Assembly: GCA_015521705.1 (NCBI GenBank) | Contig: WANR01000036.1 | Coordinates: 62,001 to 126,000 of the forward strand | Source: Desulfurococcales archaeon | Lineage (GTDB): Archaea > Thermoproteota > Thermoprotei_A > Sulfolobales > Acidilobaceae | Reading direction: 5' to 3' | DNA: 64,000 nt | In this document: one piece after another, positions 36,332-43,914 of the stretch | Numbering within the stretch: the first letter of the stretch is position 1 | Layout of the letters: every line of letters begins with the position of its first letter | Notes under the pieces: generated by a model | Told to the model about the DNA's origin: nothing | The model's input: only the letters and a program-made list of their open reading frames with translations | The model's database searches: none | Made by a program: the position numbers and the translations under genes

Positions 36332-36909
36332 GAGCAGACGTCTTCTTTAGGCTTCACGTACTTCATGTCCGGCCTCCAACCCTCTTCTACCCACTTCCCA
36401 GCAATGCTCTTCTCGCGTATTTTGCGTTGGAGCGTTACTATGGCCCTTGCAACAGTCTCTGGTCTAGGTGGGCATCCGGGCAGGTACACGTCTACCGGTA
36501 CTACCTGCCATGGCTTCACTATGTTATAACTGTTATAGAATATGCCACCGTCTAGAGAGCACGCCCCCATGGCTATGACGAATTTCGGCGGGGGCATCTG
36601 CTCCCACGTTATCCTAAGTGCACACGCCATCTTGGTAGTCACGGTTCCCTCTATTATTATCATATTAGTCTGCCTCGATCCAACCCATGGCAGGGCACCA
36701 TACTGCTCGGCGTCAAACCTGGGGCTCCACGTGGCGGCGAACTCTGTGCTGCAACAGCTAGTTGTTAAATGGACGGGCCAGAGGCTGAAAGCAGTTGCCC
36801 AGTCAACGAGTCTTCCGAGCTTCATCTTGCCCAGCAGTAGTTCACGGGCCTTCCTAGCGCTCTCGTCTATGTTGCCCACGTAGATCTTTGCCTCCTCCAT
36901 CTTGGACAC
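36316..36909 (-). CDS. nuoB: Complex I subunit NuoB (PSST)
   Basis: Carries the terminal 4Fe-4S cluster N2 that passes electrons to quinone. The cysteines are in place: Cys52 and Cys53 in TTSCCSTEF, Cys117 in MGACSLDGG and Cys146 in LPGCPPRPE. The start is GTG 36909, directly behind GGGGGTGA. The gene overlaps nuoC by 16 bp. The 197-residue length is normal. Confidence 0.96.
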   Translation of the reverse strand: MSKMEEAKIYVGNIDESARKARELLLGKMKLGRLVDWATAFSLWPVHLTTSCCSTEFAATWSPRFDAEQYGALPWVGSRQTNMIIIEGTVTTKMACALRITWEQMPPPKFVIAMGACSLDGGIFYNSYNIVKPWQVVPVDVYLPGCPPRPETVARAIVTLQRKIREKSIAGKWVEEGWRPDMKYVKPKEDVCSWWRG

Positions 36910-36922
36910 AGTAACTCACCCC

Positions 36923-37330
36923 CTATTCTAGGATCCACTCGCTAACCCTGCGGGACTCTCTCACCGCGTATACTAGTAAGGGGGTATAGGCGGCTAAGAA
37001 TATGCCGTATATAGTCGCGAGGCTTCCATAGTATCCCTCAGGGGCTAGGAGGAGGAGTGCGAGAAGAATAATGGCCGGCTCTACTGCTAGGAATATTATT
37101 AGGAACCCGAAATACTGCATAGATACCGTTCTTCTAGCCTCGCCCTTCATGGGATTACCCGACTCGTATCTAGCGTACTTGTACTTCTCGTTCTCCAAAA
37201 CGTCTGGTCTGGGCAGCGTCAGGCGGCGTAGTAGTCCAAGGACTAGTATAAGGGCTATAATGGCTATCAGGGGCACTACTACAAAAGCCACTGCGGCTTT
37301 TACCAAGTAGCTCGAAGCATCTAGGGGCAT
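36923..37330 (-). CDS. nuoA: Complex I subunit NuoA
   Basis: A small membrane subunit with three membrane helices in 135 residues. The conserved loop KYARYESGNPMKGEARRTVSMQYFGFLIIF (E-S-G-N-P motif and following helix) identifies NuoA. It is the first gene of the nuoA-B-C-D-H operon on the minus strand. ATG 37330 has GGTG upstream. The remaining subunits are encoded 16 kb away. Confidence 0.94.
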   Translation of the reverse strand: MPLDASSYLVKAAVAFVVVPLIAIIALILVLGLLRRLTLPRPDVLENEKYKYARYESGNPMKGEARRTVSMQYFGFLIIFLAVEPAIILLALLLLAPEGYYGSLATIYGIFLAAYTPLLVYAVRESRRVSEWILE

Positions 37331-37398
37331 CTGTTACACCACATGGATCCGCTTCAACCCAGGCCATTTAATCAGTCTTCCGCCTAACTTGTTCGACG

Positions 37399-39612
37399 CT
37401 AGGGGCCCAGCAGGTCGCTAAGCCTTGGAGGCGAGGGTGGCAGGCCCTTTCTCTGCCTAATCTTCTTTATGAGGTCATCCAGCATCGAGTCGGGCACGGG
37501 CGCCCACCTGCTAAACTCTGTGCCCCAGAAAGCTCTTCCAGCGGTGGCGCTTCTCAGCTCGCCTGCCAGGTCAAAGCTTTCCGACACCGGGATTTCAGCT
37601 ATGACTCTGGCAACTAAGCCCTGGCTCTGCACGTCTAATATCCTGCCTCTCTTCCTCGAAAGGACTGCCGCTATGGAGCTCACGTAGTCCATGGGGGTTC
37701 TTATGTCTAGCTTCTGGATGGGCTCTAATAGGCTGGGCTTAGCCGTTAGTATACCGGCCCATATAGCGTTCCTAACGGCAGGGTAGATCTGGCCGGGACC
37801 CCTGTGAGCAGGATCCTCGTGTATTATGGCGTCGTGGAGTATGACTTTAACCCCTCTAACGGGCTCTGCCGCTAGTGGCCCTTCTTTCAGTGCTATCCTG
37901 AACGCAGCTATTATAGTGTCCTTGACTTCCCTCAGGTGCTGGACCCCAGCTGTTTTGTCGACGAAGACGTTTATGTTCTCGTCTATGGCCCAGATCTTCC
38001 TGGCCTCGTCGTAGTCCCACCCTGCCTTGTCGCTCAACAGTCTTGCTCTTTCCCTGAAGTCCTGGTCCTCCGTTACTACCCCGTTTTGTATCAGGCTAAT
38101 AGTTTCCTCGTTTAGGGGCTCTACGCTCAGGTAGAACTTGTTATGCTTGTTGGGGCTTTTGCCCTCGAACACTTCGCTACCAGCCCTGACTGTTTCCCTG
38201 TAGACAACTATGGGCGGGCTCGCCTTCACTTCTATGCCGTAATTCTCCTTCAGTAGGGTGAGCGCTATTTCTAGGTGTAGAGGGCCCATACCAGAGATCA
38301 GGTATTCCCCTGTTTCCTCGTTAATCTTGACCTGAAGGTTGGGGTCTTCAATCGACATTTTCCTTAGAGCCTCTATCATCTTGGGGAGATCCTGGATACT
38401 CTTAGGCTCGACGGCTATAGTCACTACGGGCTCGCTGACGTATCTGAGCTGCTCGAAGGGTGCAGCCTTGTCCCAGTAGTTGGCGTCTACTATGGTCTCG
38501 CCGGCCCTTACGTCTTCCAGGCCCATAACGGCAGCGATATTTCCTGCTGTGACTTTCTTGGTGACTTCTCTGAAGGGCCCCATGTAGAGGCTTACCTGTA
38601 ACACTCTAGCTTTTTTACCAGCCCCTATTATGTAGACCTCCCTTCCGGGCTCCAGGGTTCCCGAGAAGACCCTACCGGTAGCGACGAAGCCTGTCCTCTC
38701 CACCCTGACGTCGTTCACCATGAATACTAGCGGGCCATTGGCGTCGGCGTTAACCATTGCCTGGCCTACTTCACTGTTAATATCTCCCTTCCAGATCTTT
38801 GGTATCCTATACCTTTGGGCCTCTTTGGGGTTTGGCACGAACTTGACCACCATGTCGAGGAGGGTCTCGTGTAGTGGCATGAGTTTCGAGAGCCTGGCTA
38901 TCGCCTCTTTATCCCCGGTCTCGTAAGCCTTGATTATTTCCTGGAACGTTATCCCCTTCTTTTTAACCATAGGTATTGATATGCCCCACTTGTCCTTGGC
39001 GCTTCCAAAAGCTACTGTTCCCTCGGCCGGGTTGAGCTTCCATTTTCTCCTGAAGTCTGGCTCCGCGTAGAGGTCTATCAGGTTATTTATGTCCCTTATT
39101 ATCTCTATGAACCTCTCCTGGATCTTCTCGGGTGTCAGCTTTAGCTCCTTTATGAGCCTGTCAACCTTGTTTATGAAGAGGAGCGGCCTAACCCTTTCCT
39201 CTAGCGCCTGTCTGACTACAGTCTCGGTCTGCGTCATGACTCCCTCCACGGCGTCAACGACGACTATAGCTCCGTCCAGGACTCTTAGGCTCCTAGTGAC
39301 TTTTCCTGAGAAGTCTACGTGGCCCGGCGTGTCTATGAGGTTTATCACGTAGGGTTTCCCCCCGTACTCGTGGTAGAGGCTTATGTTGGCTGATTTCACG
39401 GTTATTCCCCTCTGTTTCTCGACAGTCAGGTAGTCTAGGGCTAGGGCTTCGCCGGCCACTCTCTCGGATATTATACCTGCAGCTGCTAGCAGGGAGTCGC
39501 TTGTCGTCGTCTTTCCGTGGTCTACGTGGGCTATAATCCCTATGTTCCTGACATTCTCTATGTTAGCCATTATCTTCTCTATCTCCGATACTACCTTCAC
39601 TCTTGCACTCAT
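37399..39612 (-). CDS. fusA: Translation elongation factor 2 (EF-2)
   Basis: EF-2 moves the ribosome along the mRNA. The 737-residue protein has the G1 motif AHVDHGKTT at about residue 29, [18 protein letters not shown], and the diphthamide loop [19 protein letters not shown] in domain IV. It ends in an archaeal-type tail [18 protein letters not shown] 39612 is the start, and a TATA-like element TTATTAAA lies on this strand at about 39650. The gene is divergent from prefoldin beta. Confidence 0.98.
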   Translation of the reverse strand: MSARVKVVSEIEKIMANIENVRNIGIIAHVDHGKTTTSDSLLAAAGIISERVAGEALALDYLTVEKQRGITVKSANISLYHEYGGKPYVINLIDTPGHVDFSGKVTRSLRVLDGAIVVVDAVEGVMTQTETVVRQALEERVRPLLFINKVDRLIKELKLTPEKIQERFIEIIRDINNLIDLYAEPDFRRKWKLNPAEGTVAFGSAKDKWGISIPMVKKKGITFQEIIKAYETGDKEAIARLSKLMPLHETLLDMVVKFVPNPKEAQRYRIPKIWKGDINSEVGQAMVNADANGPLVFMVNDVRVERTGFVATGRVFSGTLEPGREVYIIGAGKKARVLQVSLYMGPFREVTKKVTAGNIAAVMGLEDVRAGETIVDANYWDKAAPFEQLRYVSEPVVTIAVEPKSIQDLPKMIEALRKMSIEDPNLQVKINEETGEYLISGMGPLHLEIALTLLKENYGIEVKASPPIVVYRETVRAGSEVFEGKSPNKHNKFYLSVEPLNEETISLIQNGVVTEDQDFRERARLLSDKAGWDYDEARKIWAIDENINVFVDKTAGVQHLREVKDTIIAAFRIALKEGPLAAEPVRGVKVILHDAIIHEDPAHRGPGQIYPAVRNAIWAGILTAKPSLLEPIQKLDIRTPMDYVSSIAAVLSRKRGRILDVQSQGLVARVIAEIPVSESFDLAGELRSATAGRAFWGTEFSRWAPVPDSMLDDLIKKIRQRKGLPPSPPRLSDLLGP

Positions 39613-39720
39613 TCCCTGACCGCCTCCACCAGTTAGAGCGATCGATACGTTTAATAAGGATTTATTAGGCGCATACCAGCCATCCTATCCCAGTAGCCGT
39701 AGTCCCCGTAGTGTGTTTAG

Positions 39721-39727
39721 CTTATAA
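39721..39727 (+). promoter_or_regulatory. TATA box of the prefoldin beta operon
   Basis: CTTATAA at 39721-39727 lies about 40 bases before the start of the prefoldin gene. Transcription would begin near 39750, close to the GGGGTG ribosome-binding site. Confidence 0.4.
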
Positions 39728-39763
39728 ACCTTCAGCCTGTGTAAAGGGAGTGGGGTGCTTGTT

Positions 39764-40135
39764 TTGGTAGAGAAGGTCCCGCCTGACGTGGAGGCTAAGT
39801 ATAACAAGTACGTCCAGCTAAGGGAGACCCTTAACGCTGTAGTCCAGGAGAGGCTCAATGTTGAGGGAACCATAGCCGAGATAGACAGCATTGTGGAGAA
39901 GCTCAGAGACCTCCCGGAGAACGCAGAGCTCTACAGGATGTTCGGCTACGTGCTCGTTAAGAGTACTAGGGATGAAGTCCTCAATGAGCTTAACGAGAAG
40001 AAGGAGGACCTGGAGCTGAGACTCAAGGCCCTTAAGAGCCAGGAAGAATCGCTCAAGAGAGAGATCGAGAAGCTGGGTGAAGAGCTCAAGAGGCTTCTCA
40101 GTGGCAGGATGGGTGCCACAGGTATTGGAGGCTAG
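39764..40135 (+). CDS. pfdB: Prefoldin beta subunit
   Basis: Prefoldin is a hexameric chaperone that hands unfolded proteins to the thermosome. The protein is about 123 residues and almost entirely coiled coil at both ends, with the beta-hairpin part between (PENAELYRMFGYVLVKSTRDEVL), as in prefoldin beta. TTG 39764 is supported by GGGGTG seven bases before it; GTG 39755 is an alternative. The 3' end overlaps the next gene (DUF3194) by about 23 bp. The pfdB-DUF3194-DHH order is common in archaea. Confidence 0.95.
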   Translation: MVEKVPPDVEAKYNKYVQLRETLNAVVQERLNVEGTIAEIDSIVEKLRDLPENAELYRMFGYVLVKSTRDEVLNELNEKKEDLELRLKALKSQEESLKREIEKLGEELKRLLSGRMGATGIGG

Positions 40136-40409
40136 CGCCGATCAAATAGTCGAGGCGCTGGAGGCTGCGGAGCGCAAGGCGAGAAGCATCCTCATAGAGG
40201 AGCTGGGCGAGGAGGCGTCCAGGTTTGTAATAACGTTGAGGATCGACTATGACAGGTCAGGTGTTTCAAGGCTCGTCATAGATGTTGAAGCCAGCAGGCC
40301 CAGGCATAGGTGGGTTGACAGGGTAGTGGCTAGAGCCGTCAGAGAGGCTAGAAAGGCCTTCGAGGAGATGCTCTTTGGCTTATCAGGAAGTCCTAGAAGC
40401 TCTGACTAA
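40113..40409 (+). CDS. DUF3194 protein
   Basis: A small acidic alpha/beta protein, about 98 residues, that follows prefoldin beta in many archaea. It reads ADQIVEALEAAERKARSIL, then FVITLRIDYDRSGVSRLVIDVEA and a C-terminal helix VVARAVREARKAFEEML, which matches the DUF3194 layout of helix, two long strands and helix. Its function is not known. The start is uncertain (GTG 40113 or TTG 40125, possibly an upstream GTG at 40101). It overlaps pfdB upstream and the DHH gene downstream by 35 bp. Confidence 0.75.
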   Translation: MPQVLEASADQIVEALEAAERKARSILIEELGEEASRFVITLRIDYDRSGVSRLVIDVEASRPRHRWVDRVVARAVREARKAFEEMLFGLSGSPRSSD

Positions 40410-41394
40410 GCCTGGGCGCGCCCTTATAGTTACTCACAGGAACGCCGACTTAGATGCTCTGGCTTCTGCGGTTCTGGTCTCGTCGGCGCTTCAAGCCCTA
40501 GGCAAGGATCACTGTATAGGGTTTCCTGAGGGGGTTTCGAGGATCTCCAGGAACGCCCTCGAAACTCTAGGCATAGAAGTTAGTGTCTGTACTGGGAGCG
40601 TTGAGGCCCCTATAGCTATAGCCGTCGACGCGTCCAATGGTGTCATGCTTGGGAGCTATTACGAGCCCTATAAGAGGTCGGCAGAGAGGGTACTCATAGA
40701 CCACCATGAGCCTGGAGAACTCGCATCTCTTGCTACAGCCAAGATCCTAGAGCCAGAGGCTGCCTCCACCTCGGAGCTTGTCGTGGAAGTGTTGTCAAAC
40801 CTGAAAACAAGGCCAGAGCCTAAAGTGGCGACTCTAGGCCTTGCTGGCATAATCTATGATTCTAGAAGGTATGCCCACGCGATCCCGAGGACTTTCAGTT
40901 CTTCCATGAAACTATTAGAGTGGGGAGCTGACTACCAGGCCGCTCTCGCATTGGCACTGCCACGCGGCGAGACTGGCAGAGGCGAGGCTCACGACTTCTC
41001 TGAGAGAATGGCTATTGTTAAAGCCGCTTCTAGGATGAAGGTTGAGAGGGCATGCAGTTTAATAATAACCGTGTCACATATAGGGAGCTTCGAGTCATCT
41101 GCGGCACGCTCCCTGCTCAGGCTGGGAGCAGACGTTGCCGTTATAGTTGCCCCCCGGGAGCCCCACTCTAGGGTCTCTGTGAGGGTTTCGAAAAGGGCTA
41201 TGGAGAAGGGCGTTGAGGCAAGTTGGATAGCAGAGTACATAGCCTCGCGCTTGGGTGGTCAGGGCGGTGGCCATAAAGCGGCGGCTATGGCTCATATAGC
41301 TTCCAGGCCTCCAGAGGATATAGTGGAGGAGATAGCTAGGAGTCTCCCAGGTAAAATAGCCAGAAGGTGTAAGGAGGCCGGGGGTGAGGGTTGA
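40375..41394 (+). CDS. DHH/DHHA1 family phosphoesterase
   Basis: A 339-residue member of the DHH phosphoesterase superfamily, which includes nanoRNase/pAp phosphatases and RecJ-like exonucleases. Motif I is VTHRNADLDALASA (His21, Asp25, Asp27), motif III is LIDHH (Asp109-His110-His111), and the DHHA1 domain ends with GGQGGGHKAAAMAHI. The substrate may be short RNA, pAp or cyclic dinucleotides. TTG 40375 overlaps DUF3194 by 35 bp, and the stop overlaps the XPF gene start by 4 bp. The context with XPF would suit nucleic acid metabolism. Confidence 0.9.
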   Translation: MAYQEVLEALTKPGRALIVTHRNADLDALASAVLVSSALQALGKDHCIGFPEGVSRISRNALETLGIEVSVCTGSVEAPIAIAVDASNGVMLGSYYEPYKRSAERVLIDHHEPGELASLATAKILEPEAASTSELVVEVLSNLKTRPEPKVATLGLAGIIYDSRRYAHAIPRTFSSSMKLLEWGADYQAALALALPRGETGRGEAHDFSERMAIVKAASRMKVERACSLIITVSHIGSFESSAARSLLRLGADVAVIVAPREPHSRVSVRVSKRAMEKGVEASWIAEYIASRLGGQGGGHKAAAMAHIASRPPEDIVEEIARSLPGKIARRCKEAGGEG

Positions 41395-42098
41395 GGCCTA
41401 GGATAAGGGTATACGCTGATGTTAGGGAGGATCCGAGCGGCATACCATCCCTGTTAGAGTCCTCAGGCCTGCTAGTGATAAGAAAAAGCCTGCCCATAGG
41501 AGACTACATAGTTTCAGACGATGTGGTCATAGAAAGGAAAACGGCTAGAGACTTCCTCAAATCACTCTTTGACGGCAGGCTATTCGACCAGGCTTCAAGA
41601 GCCGCTGAAGTCTACGAGCACCTGGTCTACGTTATTGAAGGGGATCCCTTAAGGATAGCGGGCAGGATGGGGAGGGAGAGGCAGTACTACTCTGCCCTGA
41701 TAACGCTTGCCACAGATTTTAACGCCAAGATAATCTACAGCTCTGGGCCTAGAGATACTGCAACCGTAATAGAGTCGATAGCAAGGAGAATGAACGAGAG
41801 AAGAGAGGGGAGAGGCTTTCCAGTACTCAAGGGAAAGCCGAAAAGCGCTAACATAAGGGATTGGCAAGTCTACATTATACAAGCGTTTCCAGGCGTCGGA
41901 ACCAAGACGGCTGTAAAGATAATGGAAAAATTCCAGACCATAGAGCGCTTCTGCAGAGCAAGCATTGCCGAGCTCTCTCAGGTTGAAGGGCTTGGCGAAA
42001 AGAAAGCCCAGGAAATAAAGAAAATACTGGTAACACCATTCATGCCCAAAGAAAAGAAAACCCAGAAAAAGCTGGGAAGCCTAGAAGACTACTACTAG
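41391..42098 (+). CDS. xpf: XPF/ERCC4-type structure-specific nuclease (short, no helicase)
   Basis: A 235-residue crenarchaeal XPF, consisting of the nuclease domain and a helix-hairpin-helix domain, without the helicase found in euryarchaeal Hef. The nuclease motif is GDYIVSDDVVIERKTARDF (GDY at 37-39, ERK at 48-50), and the HhH motifs are FPGVGTKTAVKI and VEGLGEKKAQEI. The C-terminus KKLGSLEDYY resembles a degenerate PCNA-interacting motif. Known homologues cut 3' flaps with PCNA in DNA repair. TTG 41391 is preceded by GGGGGTGAGGG and overlaps the DHH stop. Confidence 0.94.
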   Translation: MRPRIRVYADVREDPSGIPSLLESSGLLVIRKSLPIGDYIVSDDVVIERKTARDFLKSLFDGRLFDQASRAAEVYEHLVYVIEGDPLRIAGRMGRERQYYSALITLATDFNAKIIYSSGPRDTATVIESIARRMNERREGRGFPVLKGKPKSANIRDWQVYIIQAFPGVGTKTAVKIMEKFQTIERFCRASIAELSQVEGLGEKKAQEIKKILVTPFMPKEKKTQKKLGSLEDYY

Positions 42099-42133
42099 CA
42101 TTAGTGTTAAGCTAGCGTTAAGCCCGCCGATGG

Positions 42134-42475
42134 CTACACGTCAACCTCGACAAAACCCTTATTAACCCTCACATTGAACGTTTGCAGACGCATCTTATCT
42201 CTGTCCACATCAGGAGAGACGTAGGGAGGCTCTATCATCTCTCCCGTTTCAAGGTCAAATACTGCGTCATGGCAGGGACACTTAACCCTAAGCTTCTCTC
42301 TATCAAGTAGCCCTAGAATGCACCTAGAATGGGAGCAAACAGCATCCATGGCGTAGAGTTTCTCGTCTATGACAGCAATAAATACAACCCTATCCTTGAC
42401 CCTAACAGCAGCATGGCCTGCCCTCTTCAAGGCCGCGAAGGAGATTGTAGGCCTCCAAACCATAATACCACCCAA
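42134..42475 (-). CDS. Soluble Rieske 2Fe-2S protein
   Basis: A 113-residue protein with a complete Rieske site: CSHSRC (Cys47, His49) and CPCHDAVFD (Cys66, His69). Cys52 and Cys68 are in the positions that form the disulfide in bc1-type Rieske proteins, although no membrane anchor is present. The N-terminus has a typical Rieske strand pattern with VRVKDRVVFIAVIDEKLYAMDAVC. It could be an electron carrier to an oxygenase, reductase or the respiratory chain. There is no partner gene next to it; it is convergent with XPF. Confidence 0.9.
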   Translation of the reverse strand: MGGIMVWRPTISFAALKRAGHAAVRVKDRVVFIAVIDEKLYAMDAVCSHSRCILGLLDREKLRVKCPCHDAVFDLETGEMIEPPYVSPDVDRDKMRLQTFNVRVNKGFVEVDV

Positions 42476-43037
42476 AGTGCTTGCTATGAGAAATAGAAGC
42501 CACTAAGACAATAAAAATTTAATTATAATAAAACCTTTTCTTTTTAAGCGTTTTCTAGAGTTCCAGCAAAATAGGCTGTTTCCTGGTTTGGCTATGCATT
42601 TAAGATTAATGTTTGTTTCGGTTTAACTGGTTGGTAGCCAATGCCCCTTAATGTGGTGAGGGAGGATAATAAGCCACGGATAGAGGCCCAGGAGCACCCC
42701 CAACCAGGCCCCCATAGCATGCAGCTGAATCCAGTAAACCCACACCAAGAGCCGACACAATATACTAGCATTAGTTCCGTGAGGAAGGAAACGCTCTCCA
42801 GAGTATTGGGTTTGTAGTAAGAAGGCCTAGCCCTCTCATCTATTGTTGCCCACGTCCTTCAGTTCTTTTTGTTTTCTGGCTTGTTTCCTAATGATTCTTC
42901 TTTAGGGCTTATAAAGGTTCTGGTTTTTGCTGTTAGTCCCAGTGCGGGCAAGCAATGGAGACAGGCAGAGCCGAGTAGGATACTCTAGTGTGTCATAAAG
43001 TTTCAGTGAGGCTCGAATGATGGAGCCTCAAGCCTGG
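42476..43037. other. 562-bp stretch without a convincing intact gene
   Basis: Between the Rieske gene and the nuclease gene. The left half holds a hydrophobic minus-strand reading frame with a rhomboid-like motif (listed separately) and, antisense to it, a 58-codon plus-strand frame at 42641-42817 that is Pro/Gln/His-rich and weak. The right half (42820-43037) has a TATA-like element TTATAAA at about 42910, readable on both strands, and no ORF or RNA gene that I can support. Confidence 0.4.
42623..42826 (-). pseudogene. Possible rhomboid protease C-terminal remnant
   Basis: On the minus strand an open frame of 67 codons ends at TAA 42623. Its last 45 codons encode a strongly hydrophobic, Trp-rich segment, LVWVYWIQLHAMGAWLGVLLG, which contains H-x2-G-x3-G-x3-G, the pattern of the catalytic helix 6 of rhomboid proteases. 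No Ser motif (GxSG) is found upstream, and a stop (TAG) closes the frame. A short MRGLGLLTTNPILWRAF frame in another register just upstream could be the broken beginning. It may be a decayed rhomboid gene, or a chance product of the antisense of a Pro-rich frame. Confidence 0.3.
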
Positions 43038-43679
43038 TCAATACTCTATTATATTTACACCCTTTTCAGAGCAGTATTTTCTAACCTCTCCTCCTATCCA
43101 TGTCCCTGCGATGACGGGGATCGCCTTCTTATTCATGTGCACCTCTATAGCTTTCGTCTTCTCTAGTAGCTCGTTTACGTCGTGATGGTTTGGCTGTATT
43201 TTGATCTCGACAACGTATATGCTTGTCTCAGATTCTATCATGAGGTCTATGTCGTAGCCATCCACCTTGACATTCCTCTTCCTAGAGACCACCTTCTCGC
43301 CTCTAGCTTTGATCTCCTCTCTAAGATCCTCCCATACCATCCTAGAGTACATGGCCTCTGTCAGAGCCCCAACGTCTCTCCTAGTATGCTCAATTACTCT
43401 CCTTAGGTTGGCGATCTCCTCTTCTAGTTTTTGTTGTCTTTCCTCCAGCTTTTGTTGTCTCTCCTCGAGCCTTTGCTGCCTTTCTTCTAGTTTTTGTTGT
43501 CTTTCTTCCAGCCTGGCAAACCTCTCTTCTAGTTTGGTGATCCTGTCTAGTACCTCCCGGTAGCCTATAAGCCCCATGACTGCATATCGAAACTCTCTGT
43601 CCTCCTCTAGCGCTCTCAAGAACCGATGCTTTTCTTCCCTAGATAAGCTTCCATAGGCCAAGCTGAGTGCCCCCTCCAC
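43038..43679 (-). CDS. Coiled-coil PD-(D/E)XK nuclease-like protein (DUF3782 type)
   Basis: 213 residues. The N-terminal helical part is followed by a long coiled coil made of nearly identical 7-residue units (EERQQKL repeated), and the C-terminal domain has VDGYDIDLMIESETSIYVVEIKIQ, which fits the D...ExK core of PD-(D/E)XK nucleases (Asp in DIDLMIE, then E-I-K). Hyperthermophile genomes carry several copies of such proteins; the function is not established. GTG 43679 is the frame start, but GGAGGGGG before TTG 43661 suggests that later start. It lies downstream of the STAND ATPase gene on the same strand. Confidence 0.75.
   Translation of the reverse strand: MEGALSLAYGSLSREEKHRFLRALEEDREFRYAVMGLIGYREVLDRITKLEERFARLEERQQKLEERQQRLEERQQKLEERQQKLEEEIANLRRVIEHTRRDVGALTEAMYSRMVWEDLREEIKARGEKVVSRKRNVKVDGYDIDLMIESETSIYVVEIKIQPNHHDVNELLEKTKAIEVHMNKKAIPVIAGTWIGGEVRKYCSEKGVNIIEY
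43420..43535 (-). repeat. 21-bp tandem repeat encoding coiled-coil heptads
   Basis: About five imperfect copies of a 21-base unit inside the nuclease-like gene, each coding for one L-E-E-R-Q-Q-K heptad. The copies differ mainly at synonymous positions, so the number of heptads may change by slippage or recombination without frameshift. Confidence 0.6.
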
Positions 43680-43914
43680 ATAATTAACTTCATTACCTGG
43701 GGATTAAATGGGGTTTTGTCACGGCAAGGAACTAGAAGGGATCTTTATAGGCGTGACCAGGAGTGCTTCCACAATTATTAGTTTAGTTTTCTCATCATTC
43801 ACAGTTTGTGCAGTATTAAAGCTGTCTCCTAGCCTGTATCGACTTCCTCTTCAGTATTACACGGTTTTAGCGTAGATCTCGTTGATACGTGGCTGGGTTT
43901 TCATGGTTTCCCGC

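Noticed and set aside
42641-42817. 58-codon plus-strand frame in the gap after the Rieske gene
   Set aside because: Composition is unusual (many Pro, Gln, His), there is no ribosome-binding site, and it is antisense to a hydrophobic frame with a rhomboid-like pattern. Kept only as a remark.
43267-43563. Ser/Leu/Cys-rich plus-strand frame with repeats
   Set aside because: It is the antisense of the heptad repeats of the nuclease-like gene.
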